A stretch of 64,000 nt of DNA. Origin: Arcobacter ellisii (GTDB lineage: Bacteria > Campylobacterota > Campylobacteria > Campylobacterales > Arcobacteraceae). The notes under the pieces are model-generated. The model was not told the origin of the DNA. It was given only the letters and a program-made list of their open reading frames with translations, and did not search any database. Positions 44,721 through 53,750 of this stretch are shown one piece after another. Location of the stretch: positions 2,542,001-2,606,000 of the forward strand of contig NZ_CP032097.1 in assembly GCF_003544915.1 (NCBI RefSeq), in the 5' to 3' direction. How positions within the stretch are numbered: the first letter of the stretch is position 1; each line of letters opens with the position of its first letter. A program made the position numbers and the translations under genes.

Positions 44721-46472
44721 TTAGAAATTTTTATTTAAGATTTCCAAAAACTCTTTTGGATTTTTATATCCAACAATTTTTGAAGAGGTAATCTCTTTTT
44801 TATCTTTATCCCAGAAAATAATTCCTGGAGGTCCAACTATTCCAAACATTTTTTGTAAAGCTTTGTCATCATCATTATTTGCTGTAACATCAGCTTTTAA
44901 AAGTGTAAAACCTTGAAGTTTTTTAATAACCTCTTCATCTTTAAATGTTATCTCTTCAAACTCTTTACAAGCAATACACCAAGAAGCCCAAAAATCCAAC
45001 ATCACAGGTTTATCTGAGTTTTTAATTGCAAGTTCAAGCTCTTGAATATTTTTTATTTTTGTAAATACAAGTTTTTCATCTAAACTTTGTACTGCTTTTG
45101 ATGAAGTGAATTTTTCCAAAGGATTTAAAGGATTAGTTGCACCACTAATTGCCCCTACAAATAAAACAACACCTAAAATGAAAAGTACAACTGTAATCAA
45201 CTGAGTTAAAATATGTTGATAAATCTTTAGATAAATTGCACTTCCTAAAAGTAATAATGCCCATAAATAGATAATTATAGTTGCATCTAAAACTCTATCT
45301 AAAAGCCAAATTGCAACACCTAACATTACTATTCCAAAAATTCTTGTAATACTTTCCATCCAACCACCAGGTTTTGGCATAAATTTTCCTGCACCTAAAC
45401 CAATTAGAAGTAATGGAACTCCCATTCCTAAACTCATAACAAATAAAGCTAATCCACCAAGAAGAGCATCACCAGTTTGTCCAATATAAACTAATGCTCC
45501 TGCAAGTGGTGGAGCAACACAAGGACCAACAATAAGTGCTGATAAGAATCCCATAATAGCAATTCCAGCGATTCCTTGTTTCTCTTTTCCATCAGTAGTT
45601 TTATTTAATTTTGTTTGAATAGATTGTGGAAGTTTTATTTCAAAATAGCCAAACATTGAAAATGCAAGTGCAACAAAAACTAAAGCAAAAACAACTAAAA
45701 CATAAGGATTTTGTAAAGCAACTTGTAAATTTGCTCCAAAAATTCCTGCAATCACTCCAGCTATTGTATATGCAACACTCATTGATAAAACATAAACTAA
45801 AGATAAAAAGAAACCTCGACTAGCTGTCATAGTTTCATTTTTTGAAGCACCAACAATTATCGAAGATAAAATTGGAATCATTGGAAAAACACAAGGAGTT
45901 AAAGATAAAAGTAATCCAAATCCAAAAAATGTAACTAAAACTAAAAGTAGATTTTTCTCTTTTAAACTATTTGCAATACTATCTGTTTCACTAAGATTTT
46001 CATTTGTTTCTATCTTTTGCTCTATATCTTTTTTTGTTTCAACTTTTGGTGCAACTTCAGCCAAAGTTAATAGATATTTTTCATTAATTGGCGCATAACA
46101 AAGCCCAAGTTTTGAACAACCTTGGAAATGAAACTCTATTTCATATTCATTTGAATCAATTTTTGATTTTAATAAACTAAAAGGAATAGTTAAATCTAAA
46201 TTATTAAAATGAACTATAAACTCATCATAAGTTACAGGTTCAGGAACATTAAGCTCTTCTGTAATATCAATTTTTTGAGGTTTTGATACAAGAATCTTGA
46301 TTTTATCATCATATAAATATATATCTTTGCCTAACTCCAATTTTATATTCAAATCATCTTGATTTTTCGTAAAAGTTGTTTTAAATGCCTCTTCAGGTTC
46401 TAAAACTTTTGGATTTAATTCTAATGAAAATGAATATACAAAAGTAAGTAAAAATAGTAAAATTTTTTTCAT
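44721..46472 (-). CDS. dsbD: Thiol:disulfide interchange protein DsbD
   Basis: Transfers electrons from cytoplasmic thioredoxin to periplasmic thiols. The 583 residues have a signal peptide, an N-terminal DsbD-alpha domain with a Cys pair (FQGCSKLGLCYAPI), a central eight-helix domain with redox cysteines in LLSLTPCVFPMIP and IVGPCVAPPLAG, and a C-terminal thioredoxin-like domain with SWCIACKEFE. All six redox cysteines are present. It follows the thioredoxin-family gene by 10 nt, and the two likely form a periplasmic reducing pathway. Confidence 0.95.
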   Translation of the reverse strand: MKKILLFLLTFVYSFSLELNPKVLEPEEAFKTTFTKNQDDLNIKLELGKDIYLYDDKIKILVSKPQKIDITEELNVPEPVTYDEFIVHFNNLDLTIPFSLLKSKIDSNEYEIEFHFQGCSKLGLCYAPINEKYLLTLAEVAPKVETKKDIEQKIETNENLSETDSIANSLKEKNLLLVLVTFFGFGLLLSLTPCVFPMIPILSSIIVGASKNETMTASRGFFLSLVYVLSMSVAYTIAGVIAGIFGANLQVALQNPYVLVVFALVFVALAFSMFGYFEIKLPQSIQTKLNKTTDGKEKQGIAGIAIMGFLSALIVGPCVAPPLAGALVYIGQTGDALLGGLALFVMSLGMGVPLLLIGLGAGKFMPKPGGWMESITRIFGIVMLGVAIWLLDRVLDATIIIYLWALLLLGSAIYLKIYQHILTQLITVVLFILGVVLFVGAISGATNPLNPLEKFTSSKAVQSLDEKLVFTKIKNIQELELAIKNSDKPVMLDFWASWCIACKEFEEITFKDEEVIKKLQGFTLLKADVTANNDDDKALQKMFGIVGPPGIIFWDKDKKEITSSKIVGYKNPKEFLEILNKNF

Positions 46473-46482
46473 TTTTTATCTT

Positions 46483-46845
46483 TTATTTAAAATTTTCTTG
46501 AGAAGTTAAAAGTAACTCTTCTTTACTTAAAATACCAACATACTCTTTAATTGGTTTTCCATCTTTAAAATATACAAGAGTTGGAAGTTTTGAAACTCCA
46601 TATTTTTTAGCCAAAACATATTGTTCATCAATATCAACTTTAAAAATTTCAACATTTTCAGGTTTTATAACATCGAAATCTTCTAAGTTATTTGCCAAAA
46701 TTTTGCATGGAGGACACCAAGAAGCATAAAAATCTACGATAACATTTTTACCTTTTATTTTTGACTCAAAATTATCTATATTTAGATTTTCATATGCAAA
46801 AACAGAAATTACACTAAATAGAAGTGTAAAAATTACTTTATTCAT
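46483..46845 (-). CDS. Periplasmic thioredoxin-family protein
   Basis: A 120-residue thioredoxin fold with signal peptide (MNKVIFTLLFSVISVFA) and active site WCPPC in FYASWCPPCKILANN. The cis-Pro loop is SKLPTLVYF. It is likely reduced by DsbD encoded next; substrates could be cytochrome c maturation or disulfide repair factors. The upstream region is divergent from the rhodanese gene. Confidence 0.9.
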   Translation of the reverse strand: MNKVIFTLLFSVISVFAYENLNIDNFESKIKGKNVIVDFYASWCPPCKILANNLEDFDVIKPENVEIFKVDIDEQYVLAKKYGVSKLPTLVYFKDGKPIKEYVGILSKEELLLTSQENFK

Positions 46846-46989
46846 TCTTTACCTTTTTAAATTTTTTTTATTATATTTAATCTTTGTAAAGAGTTTGTTT
46901 ATACAAATTTATAATTTTAAATTTATTTTTATATATAAGAATTTATTATATATTTTATGTTAACATCACATTTTATAAAGGATATTTTT

Positions 46990-47358
46990 ATGAATAAATT
47001 AGTTGATTTACAACCAAGAATTGTTGAAAAAATGATAAATGATAATATTGTGATGATTGATGTAAGACGACCTGATGAGTGGGTTAGAACTGGCGTAATA
47101 AAAAATGCTCATTTGATTACTTTTTTTGATGAATTTGGTGATTATGATATTGAAAAATGGATGGCTGAATTTGAAAAACTTGTAACATCAAAAGAACAAA
47201 CTTTTGTTTTAATTTGTGCCCATGCAAATAGAACTAGAAATATAGGAAATTTTTTAATCGAACAAGGTTATAAAAATTGTGCTCATCTATTTGGAGGAAT
47301 GGCTTTATGGCAACAAGAACAAAGAGAAACTGTTCCTTATAAACTTTTTAAAAATTAG
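46990..47358 (+). CDS. Rhodanese-like domain protein
   Basis: A single-domain rhodanese of 122 residues starting at ATG 46990, chosen because AAAGGA lies 7 nt upstream; an ATG at 46957 would add 11 residues without a Shine-Dalgarno. Features: MIDVRRPDEWVRTG, and the active-site loop CAHANR (C-x4-R) with catalytic Cys, then GYKNCAHLFGGMALW. It probably transfers sulfane sulfur or acts as a persulfide carrier. No signal peptide, so cytoplasmic. Confidence 0.9.
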   Translation: MNKLVDLQPRIVEKMINDNIVMIDVRRPDEWVRTGVIKNAHLITFFDEFGDYDIEKWMAEFEKLVTSKEQTFVLICAHANRTRNIGNFLIEQGYKNCAHLFGGMALWQQEQRETVPYKLFKN

Positions 47359-47377
47359 GAGTTTAAAAAACTCCTAA
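47355..47377. terminator. Bidirectional hairpin, rhodanese / rimK
   Basis: 9-bp stem TTAGGAGTT / AACTCCTAA with a TAAAA loop, overlapping both stop codons of the convergent genes. No long T-run. Confidence 0.55.
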
Positions 47378-48306
47378 GCCCCAATATTATCTTTTTTGAT
47401 TTTTCTTTTTTGAGGATTAATTGCACATCTTGGTTTTACACTTTTTTCAATATAATCCATTATTTTTGCTGCAATATTTATATTTGTAGATTTTTCAATT
47501 CCTTCTAAACCTGGACTTGAATTTACTTCCATTACAAGTGGTCCTCTACTTGATGGTATCATATCAACTCCACAAACTCCAAGCCCCATAGCTTTTGCTG
47601 CTGCTATTGCTGTTGCTTTTTCTTTTCTATTTAGTTTGTAAGCTGTTGCACTTCCACCTTGATGTAAGTTTGACCTAAAATCTCCCTCTGCACCTTGTCT
47701 TTTCATAGCTCCAACAACTTCATTATTTACAACAAAAGCTCTAATATCAGCTCCACCCGCTTCTTCAATATACTCTTGAACAAGTAAATTTACATCCATT
47801 CCATAAAAGGCATCAAGAACTGATTTAGCAGCTTTTTCACTATCAACTAAAACTACTCCAACACCTTGTGTTCCCTCTAAAATCTTTAAAACTAAAGGTG
47901 CTCCACCACTTAAAGCTATCACATCTTTTGCATTTGATTTATTTGAAGCAAAAACTGTTCTTGGCATATCAACACCATTTCTTGATAAAACTTGTAAACT
48001 TCTTAATTTATCTCTACTTCTTGTTAGTGCTAAATTTCCTGTTGTACTAAATACATCTAACATCTCAAAGTGTCGCACCATCGCTGTCCCATAAAATGTT
48101 CTACTTGCTCCAATTCTAGGAATAATAGCATCAGGTGGAGGTAAAACTTTACCTTCATAATTTACAACTAACTCACCTTTCATAATTTCTATAGTACATT
48201 TTAAATAATCTATTACTCTTACTTCCCAGCCTTTGTTATTTGCCTCTTCAACTAATCTTTTTGTTGAATACAAATCTTTATTTCTTGATAATATATAAAT
48301 CCTCAT
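47374..48306 (-). CDS. rimK: RimK-type alpha-L-glutamate ligase
   Basis: ATP-grasp ligase of 310 residues; RimK adds glutamates to the C-terminus of ribosomal protein S6 or similar targets. It starts RIYILSRNKDLYSTKRLVE, then IPRIGAS, ATP-grasp elements PLVLKILEGTQGVGVVLVDS, LVQEYIEEAGGADIRAFVV, and the metal-binding EVNSSPGLEGIE. It lies 12 nt after the retropepsin-like gene; that pair recurs in bacteria. Confidence 0.93.
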   Translation of the reverse strand: MRIYILSRNKDLYSTKRLVEEANNKGWEVRVIDYLKCTIEIMKGELVVNYEGKVLPPPDAIIPRIGASRTFYGTAMVRHFEMLDVFSTTGNLALTRSRDKLRSLQVLSRNGVDMPRTVFASNKSNAKDVIALSGGAPLVLKILEGTQGVGVVLVDSEKAAKSVLDAFYGMDVNLLVQEYIEEAGGADIRAFVVNNEVVGAMKRQGAEGDFRSNLHQGGSATAYKLNRKEKATAIAAAKAMGLGVCGVDMIPSSRGPLVMEVNSSPGLEGIEKSTNINIAAKIMDYIEKSVKPRCAINPQKRKIKKDNIGA

Positions 48307-48318
48307 AGGAACCTTCTT

Positions 48319-48744
48319 TTATATAACTTTTGTTAGATATTCTTTTGAAACATCAACTAGGAATCTATTAACTAAAAACTTTCTACCAATTAACATAGGA
48401 TACTTCATATCTGACCTATCTGTTAATGATATATCTGTCTTATATTTTTTTCCAAAAAAAGAGACTGTTACTTGAATTGTCGCTCTTAATTGAACTGTTC
48501 CATTTGAACTTTTTACTTTTTTTAATTTGTAAAGGGGCATTACTATTTTTTTTCCATGGTAAGCTGGATGAACTTCATCCAATAATTTAAAAGTTACAAT
48601 TTTATTTTCATTATCAATAAAAATATCATCGCAATGTAATGAGTTTGAATCAGCTCCTGTATCAATTTTAGCATCTAAACCATATAGTTCTAAATCTAAA
48701 ATATCAACTATTTCTCTTCTTCCTATAATCTTTTTTTGTGACAT
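48319..48744 (-). CDS. RimK-associated retropepsin-like protease (PF05618 type)
   Basis: A 141-residue protein with the aspartic-protease-like motif KIDTGADSNSLH near residue 30 and MKYPMLIGRKFL near the C-terminus (retropepsin flap/second-strand region). The family was annotated as ATP-dependent zinc protease but resembles retroviral aspartic proteases and is often next to RimK. It may trim the poly-glutamate tail or the RimK substrate; that is inference from association. Confidence 0.85.
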   Translation of the reverse strand: MSQKKIIGRREIVDILDLELYGLDAKIDTGADSNSLHCDDIFIDNENKIVTFKLLDEVHPAYHGKKIVMPLYKLKKVKSSNGTVQLRATIQVTVSFFGKKYKTDISLTDRSDMKYPMLIGRKFLVNRFLVDVSKEYLTKVI

Positions 48745-48802
48745 AATTTACCTCTTAAAAAGCTAATTATATCACAAAACTATTCCAGAAAAATTACAAA
48801 AT

Positions 48803-49027
48803 TTACTTTTTAGCCTCTAATGCTTTTTGTAAAATTGAGATAACTTCTTCTAAGTTTTCATAAGGGATATGAGATTTCCATTGGATATCTTGTCCATTTA
48901 ATGAAATACCAATACTTACGATATCTGCTGTATCTTTTCCATAAGGCTCAGTTACATTAGAGATAGAAATTTTTCCTTTTTTAGTACCAGAAAGTGCTAT
49001 TGTTCCTAATTCAGTAATTGTAGACAT
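48803..49027 (-). CDS. Small uncharacterised protein (74 aa)
   Basis: A soluble 74-residue protein with a beta-rich N-terminal part (TIALSGTKKGKISISNV) and a C-terminal helix (ENLEEVISILQKALEAKK). AAGGAT lies upstream of the ATG. The composition and the 58-nt spacing from the retropepsin gene suggest an independent or loosely linked gene. I do not recognise the family. Confidence 0.65.
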   Translation of the reverse strand: MSTITELGTIALSGTKKGKISISNVTEPYGKDTADIVSIGISLNGQDIQWKSHIPYENLEEVISILQKALEAKK

Positions 49028-49085
49028 ATTAATCCTTTATTATTTTAATTTTATTGTACAAAAATAAACCTTTGTTTAATTAAAA

Positions 49086-51131
49086 TTACTCAATCTTTAA
49101 AGAAGGTTCACCCAAATAAAAACCTTGAAATTCATCAACACCTAAATCTAAAAGATTTTCATATACTTCTTTTGAATGTACAAATTCTGCAACAACTTTT
49201 ATATTTAAAGCTTTTGAAAAATCAACTATTGATTTTACCATTTCATAAGAGTTTTTGTCATTATTAATATTTTTTATTAAAGAACCATCAATTTTTATAT
49301 AGTTTGGTCTTATTTTTAGAATATGAGCAAAATTTGAATATCCTGTTCCAAAATCATCAATTGCTATTTTTATACCTTGTTTTCTATACTTTAAAATAAA
49401 ATCTTCTAACAAAGTATAATCACTAATATAATCACTTTCTAAAATTTCAAATACAACTCTTTGTTTATTTTCATTTTCTAATTTATCAATATTTTTATCT
49501 AAAGAGATTATAAAATCCGTATCTAAAATATCTTTAAAACTTAAATTAAAAGTTATTTGTCTTTTTGTTTTTGATAAATCAAGAAAAGCTTTTGAAATAA
49601 TTTGATTTGATAATTGTAAATATTGTTTTGTTTTAACTGAAATATCTAAAAATAAGAATGGACTTAAATAAACAGTTTCACCCTTTTCATTAACATCTTT
49701 TATTCTCATCAATGTTTCATACTTAACAATCTCATTATTTCTATTAAAAATTGGTTGATAAAAAGGTACAACAGCATCTTCTTCAATTGCTGTTTTTAAT
49801 TTTTCTCTCCAATACATTGATTTTTTTATAATCTCTTTTGTGTCAATTTCATTATTGTAAACAAAAAACTTCATATTTGCTTTTTTTGCTTTTTTAAGTG
49901 CAATTGTTGCTGCTTTTATTGGTTCATCTTGAGCAATTGAAATACCTAAAGTAACATTTATAAAAACATCAATATCTAACTCTTCTATACGAATTGGTCT
50001 ATTTTTAAATATTGTACAAAGTTCACTTATAAACTCGTCATATTTTGTAAAACCCATCATTTTTTTATCTGCTAAACAAAATACATTTCCATAAATTCTA
50101 TATGGAGTAACACTAAATTTTGTTGCAAATTCATTTAATATTTTTGCAACTTCTATTAATACTAAATTTCCAGTTGAAAAACCATAAAGTTCGTTTATAT
50201 CACCAAAAGCATCAACATCAATTAAAGCAATTGATACAAAATCATTATCTTTTATATCATCTTCTAAAGCTGTTCTATTTTTTAGATTTGTTAAATCATC
50301 ATAATATAACCTATCTTGAATCTCTTTTGTTTTAACTTGAACTTGTTCTTCAAAATTCTTTCTATTATTTTCAACTTGGTCGAGTAAAGTATTAAATTGT
50401 GTTGCTAAAAATCCTATTTCATCTTTTTCTTTAACGCCATTTTCAAACTCAGTTGTTACATTTGCTTTTTGAACTTCTTTAAACATTTTATTTATAGGTG
50501 CAATAACTTTAACACTAATTATAATTGCAATAATTGATAATACACCAAATAAAACCATTGAAATATTTAAAATTAAAGAGTTAGTTCCAGCAACAAAACT
50601 TGTAAAATCATCTTTATAAATATTTGAAACTATATACCAATCTAATTTTTCATTATAATCAATCCAAGATAGTTTTTCATAAGAATAATTATGTGGGTCA
50701 TAAACTCTATTCCAGTTATATTCAAAAACTCTTTTTTCATTATAAGCTTTTTTCAATTCTTCAAATAAATATTTTTTTTCAACTCCAGGAATTAAAGATT
50801 TGTCAAACTCTTTTGATGTAAATTCTCCACTTGGGTCAAAAATAATCTTTCCTTTACTATCAAAGATAAAGGCATATCCTGATTTTCCTAAAATTACTCC
50901 TGAAAGTAATAATTGAATCTCTTTTTCAAAATTTTCTTTATTTTCAATACTTCTAGATTTTTCATTTATTACCCAAACCATTCTATCAAATTGAGTTTTA
51001 GAATTGTTTATTTCTGTATTTGTTAAAAAATAATTAATTTTTGGCGATAAAAAGAAAACAACAAAAAACAAATAAGACAAAAGTCCTAAAATAAACAACC
51101 AAGCAATCTTTAGAAAAATTCTAGTATTCAT
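49086..51131 (-). CDS. Cache-HAMP-GGDEF(degenerate)-EAL protein
   Basis: A 681-residue membrane c-di-GMP protein: TM1 about 9-29, an external Cache domain (about 35-175; GKSGYAFIFDSKG), TM2 about 185-208, HAMP about 209-262, a GGDEF-like domain about 275-425, and EAL about 440-681. The GGDEF site reads YRIYGNVF (345-351), so cyclase activity is unlikely. The EAL core is complete: Glu472 (ETLMR), Asn529, Glu562, Asp592-Asp593 (DDFGTG), Lys613, Glu649, Gln669. It is probably a phosphodiesterase with a regulatory GGDEF. It ends 58 nt before the 74-residue gene's start and begins 17 nt after psd. Confidence 0.92.
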   Translation of the reverse strand: MNTRIFLKIAWLFILGLLSYLFFVVFFLSPKINYFLTNTEINNSKTQFDRMVWVINEKSRSIENKENFEKEIQLLLSGVILGKSGYAFIFDSKGKIIFDPSGEFTSKEFDKSLIPGVEKKYLFEELKKAYNEKRVFEYNWNRVYDPHNYSYEKLSWIDYNEKLDWYIVSNIYKDDFTSFVAGTNSLILNISMVLFGVLSIIAIIISVKVIAPINKMFKEVQKANVTTEFENGVKEKDEIGFLATQFNTLLDQVENNRKNFEEQVQVKTKEIQDRLYYDDLTNLKNRTALEDDIKDNDFVSIALIDVDAFGDINELYGFSTGNLVLIEVAKILNEFATKFSVTPYRIYGNVFCLADKKMMGFTKYDEFISELCTIFKNRPIRIEELDIDVFINVTLGISIAQDEPIKAATIALKKAKKANMKFFVYNNEIDTKEIIKKSMYWREKLKTAIEEDAVVPFYQPIFNRNNEIVKYETLMRIKDVNEKGETVYLSPFLFLDISVKTKQYLQLSNQIISKAFLDLSKTKRQITFNLSFKDILDTDFIISLDKNIDKLENENKQRVVFEILESDYISDYTLLEDFILKYRKQGIKIAIDDFGTGYSNFAHILKIRPNYIKIDGSLIKNINNDKNSYEMVKSIVDFSKALNIKVVAEFVHSKEVYENLLDLGVDEFQGFYLGEPSLKIE

Positions 51132-51148
51132 ATGTTACTTCTTTAAAA

Positions 51149-51952
51149 TTATATTTTTGCTATTTTTTGACCAAATCTAACATTTTGATTTAATAAATCC
51201 TCTATTTGTACAGAATCTTTTTCCCAAATCATAACAACAGTTGAACCCATTTTAAAGTAACCTAAACAATCACCTTTTGTTATTTCAATATTGTCATAAG
51301 TATAAACTTTTATCTCTTTTGTATCTGTATTTGTTTCAACTCTATTTTCAAATTCAAATACCATTTGTCCTACATTTAATGCTCCAACAAAAACCATATA
51401 AAAAAGTTTTCCATTGTTTTCGCACTCTAAAATTACTCTTTCATTTTGAACAAAAAGTTCAAACTCTTTATTTAGATATTTTAAATTTACAGGATAAAGT
51501 TTTCCCGGAACATGAATTAATTTTTTTAATTTAAAATTACATGGTGCGTGATATCTATGATAATCTTTTGGTGATAGATAAAAATTCATAAATGAACCAT
51601 CTTTTAATCTCTCAAAATTATCCGTACAGTAGAATGTTAATAACTCTTCTACGCTGTATTCCATACCTTTTATTTGTAATGCAATATCATCTTTTAAAAT
51701 TCCACACTCTGTGATTAAACTATCAGTTGGAGAAATAATCGTATTTATATCTGTATCTATTTCTCTTTTAATTATTAGTTCTCTAGTGAATAAATCATTT
51801 AAAGATTTATAATATCTTGCATTTTTAAATTCACTCATGTTAAGTCCCATCAGTTTTACATAACTTGCATTTATAATTTTTTGAATAAATGTTGGGAACT
51901 CTTTTTTAGCGAACTTTCCAAAATATTGAGAAATTAGATTTGTAATATGCAT
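51149..51952 (-). CDS. psd: Phosphatidylserine decarboxylase proenzyme
   Basis: Makes phosphatidylethanolamine from phosphatidylserine. The 267 residues have the self-cleavage site in the C-terminal FKMGSTVVMIWEKDSV (family LGST), where the Ser becomes the pyruvoyl group. Other blocks are SLNDLFTRELI near residue 50, ISPTDSLITECG (family SPxDG, with S in place of G), and FYLSPKDYHRYHAPC with catalytic His. Short form typical of Campylobacterota. Confidence 0.93.
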   Translation of the reverse strand: MHITNLISQYFGKFAKKEFPTFIQKIINASYVKLMGLNMSEFKNARYYKSLNDLFTRELIIKREIDTDINTIISPTDSLITECGILKDDIALQIKGMEYSVEELLTFYCTDNFERLKDGSFMNFYLSPKDYHRYHAPCNFKLKKLIHVPGKLYPVNLKYLNKEFELFVQNERVILECENNGKLFYMVFVGALNVGQMVFEFENRVETNTDTKEIKVYTYDNIEITKGDCLGYFKMGSTVVMIWEKDSVQIEDLLNQNVRFGQKIAKI

Positions 51953-52074
51953 TATTTTCCTTTTTTTAATCAGTTAAGATATTATTTTATCCTTTTTTTC
52001 TTCTTAAATTGCTTTAATAGAAATTTAGCTAGTCTTTCATTTTAATTTTAACAATTTTTATAAGGATATTTTTA

Positions 52075-52314
52075 ATGTACAAAATAGTTGTAGCAAATCA
52101 ATGTGGATGTTTCAAAAATTCTAATTTACAAAATAATTTAACTTTTGAATCAAAAGATGAAGCATTAACAAAAGCAATAGAAATGAGAAATATTATGAAT
52201 ACAGAATTTTGTAAAAAACACACTTTTGAACTTCAAGAGATGTTTAATAATTTTGTGATTTCATTTTATACAGAAGCAAGAGATAATTGCTGTGGAAATG
52301 GTTGTTGCATGTAA
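52075..52314 (+). CDS. Small cysteine-rich protein (79 aa) ending CCGNGCCM
   Basis: A 79-residue cytoplasmic protein with seven cysteines: Cys10 and Cys12 (CGC), Cys46, and a C-terminal Cys72-Cys73 / Cys77-Cys78 cluster. The middle is a helical, charged segment (ESKDEALTKAIEMRNIM). AAGGAT 9 nt upstream of the ATG supports translation. The paired cysteines suggest metal or Fe-S binding. I do not recognise the family. It is a single gene between divergent psd and convergent mltA; its last codons form the terminator stem. Confidence 0.75.
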   Translation: MYKIVVANQCGCFKNSNLQNNLTFESKDEALTKAIEMRNIMNTEFCKKHTFELQEMFNNFVISFYTEARDNCCGNGCCM

Positions 52315-52330
52315 GCAACAACTATTTTTT
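52301..52330 (+). terminator. Terminator built into the last codons of the Cys-rich gene
   Basis: 8-bp perfect stem GTTGTTGC / GCAACAAC with a 6-nt loop that contains ATG TAA, followed by TATTTTTT. The left arm encodes the final Gly-Cys-Cys. Confidence 0.75.
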
Positions 52331-53440
52331 AGGAACTAAAATATACATTTTCCCTTTTTCTTTCATTCTTCCAGCATATTCAAAAGCAGTAGAACCAAAT
52401 CCCCAGAAAAAATCAGCTCTAATTTCACCTTTTATAGCCCCACCAACATCAGCAGCAACCATTAATTGATTCATCGGTTTTTTTGTAATTGGATTTTTTG
52501 TACTTAAAAATATTGGCATTCCAAGAGGAATATAACTTCTATCAACTGCTAAATTTCTTTTTGCTGTTAATACACTACCAAGACTTCCTTTTGCTCCCTC
52601 TTTTGAAACTTTAAAAAATATGTAACTCGCATTTATATTCAAAACTTCATCAATTTTTGAAGGATTTTTTATAAAAAACTCTTTCATACCTTGAATAGAT
52701 AAATCATTTTTTGTTAAATACCCTTTTTCAAGCATATAATTTCCAATTCCTGTATATGGCCAGCCATTTTGTTCAGCATAACCTACATTTATCAATTTTC
52801 CATTATCTAATTGAATTTTCCCTGAACCTTGAATATGAAGAAAAAATAGATCATATTTATCATCAACATAAGCAATTACTTCTAAATTTGGATTTTTAGG
52901 ATTTTCTTCTATCTCTTTTCTTGTGTCATAAGGAACAATCTTATTTCCAACCATTTTTCCTCTTGACTTATGATTTTTCACATTTTCATCATCTGAAAAA
53001 ATTAGATTTTTCGGAATTTTATAAACTGGATATTTATACTTTTTTGTTTTTTTCAAACTTCCATATAAAAGTGGTTCATAATAACCTGTGATAGTACCTT
53101 CATCACTTGATTTACTATCAATTAATTTATATGGTTGAAAGTTTGTTATAAAAAATTTTCTTCCATCTTTTTCAGATTCAGCTTTTTTACAAACTTCTTC
53201 AAATAACTCATATCTTTTTGATCTTTTGCAATCTTTTTTAAATACTTCTAAAGCATAATCTAAATCATCTTCAAAAAATCCCTCAATCTGAGGAAAAGAG
53301 ACTAATTCCATTCTATTTATTTGTTCTTTTTCTTCTATTGCTGTCTCTTTTTTAATTTCACTTTTTTCAATTAACTCTTTTTTACTTGAACAAGCTGTTA
53401 CAAAAAATAAAACAAAAAGAATAAATAATATATTTTTCAT
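52322..53440 (-). CDS. mltA: Membrane-bound lytic murein transglycosylase A
   Basis: A 372-residue lipoprotein (lipobox FFVTACSS) that cleaves peptidoglycan with 1,6-anhydro product. MltA core features: GYYEPLLYGS near residue 130, VAYVDDKYDLFFLHIQGSG, the 3D domain near the C-terminus (LMVAADVGGAIKGEIRADFFWG with catalytic Asp) and GSTAFEYAG. Charged linker after the lipidated Cys (about 20-45). It shares one base with the upstream zinc-ribbon gene's stop. Confidence 0.95.
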   Translation of the reverse strand: MKNILFILFVLFFVTACSSKKELIEKSEIKKETAIEEKEQINRMELVSFPQIEGFFEDDLDYALEVFKKDCKRSKRYELFEEVCKKAESEKDGRKFFITNFQPYKLIDSKSSDEGTITGYYEPLLYGSLKKTKKYKYPVYKIPKNLIFSDDENVKNHKSRGKMVGNKIVPYDTRKEIEENPKNPNLEVIAYVDDKYDLFFLHIQGSGKIQLDNGKLINVGYAEQNGWPYTGIGNYMLEKGYLTKNDLSIQGMKEFFIKNPSKIDEVLNINASYIFFKVSKEGAKGSLGSVLTAKRNLAVDRSYIPLGMPIFLSTKNPITKKPMNQLMVAADVGGAIKGEIRADFFWGFGSTAFEYAGRMKEKGKMYILVPKK

Positions 53441-53739
53441 TAATTACAATATGAAGATGAATTTATAGGATGAATCTCTTTTAAACCACAATTAGAACAA
53501 GAAAATTCAACTTCTTTAACACCTGAACAACCATGGTCTTTTAAAACTCGGCTGCTAATTATTTCATGGGTAAAAGTTGTATTGCTGTTTTTATCAAAAA
53601 AAGTTTTTGTTTTTTGTTTACAAGTTGGACACTCTCCACTAAGAAGTAAACTTAATCTATTTTTTTTGGTATTAAAATATAAAAGGACAGAAAATATTGA
53701 AATAAGAAAGGCTATAAGCAGGAAAATTATAGTTTGCAT
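53440..53739 (-). CDS. Membrane-anchored zinc-ribbon-like protein
   Basis: A 99-residue protein: N-terminal helix (about 3-22), then Cys37-x2-Cys40 (CPTC) and Cys81-x2-Cys84 (CSNC), a classic zinc-ribbon spacing, plus Cys71 and Cys98. One-base overlap with mltA indicates co-translation; 11 nt after the dnaK stop. No family recognised. Confidence 0.7.
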   Translation of the reverse strand: MQTIIFLLIAFLISIFSVLLYFNTKKNRLSLLLSGECPTCKQKTKTFFDKNSNTTFTHEIISSRVLKDHGCSGVKEVEFSCSNCGLKEIHPINSSSYCN

Positions 53740-53750
53740 GAAGCAGAGTT

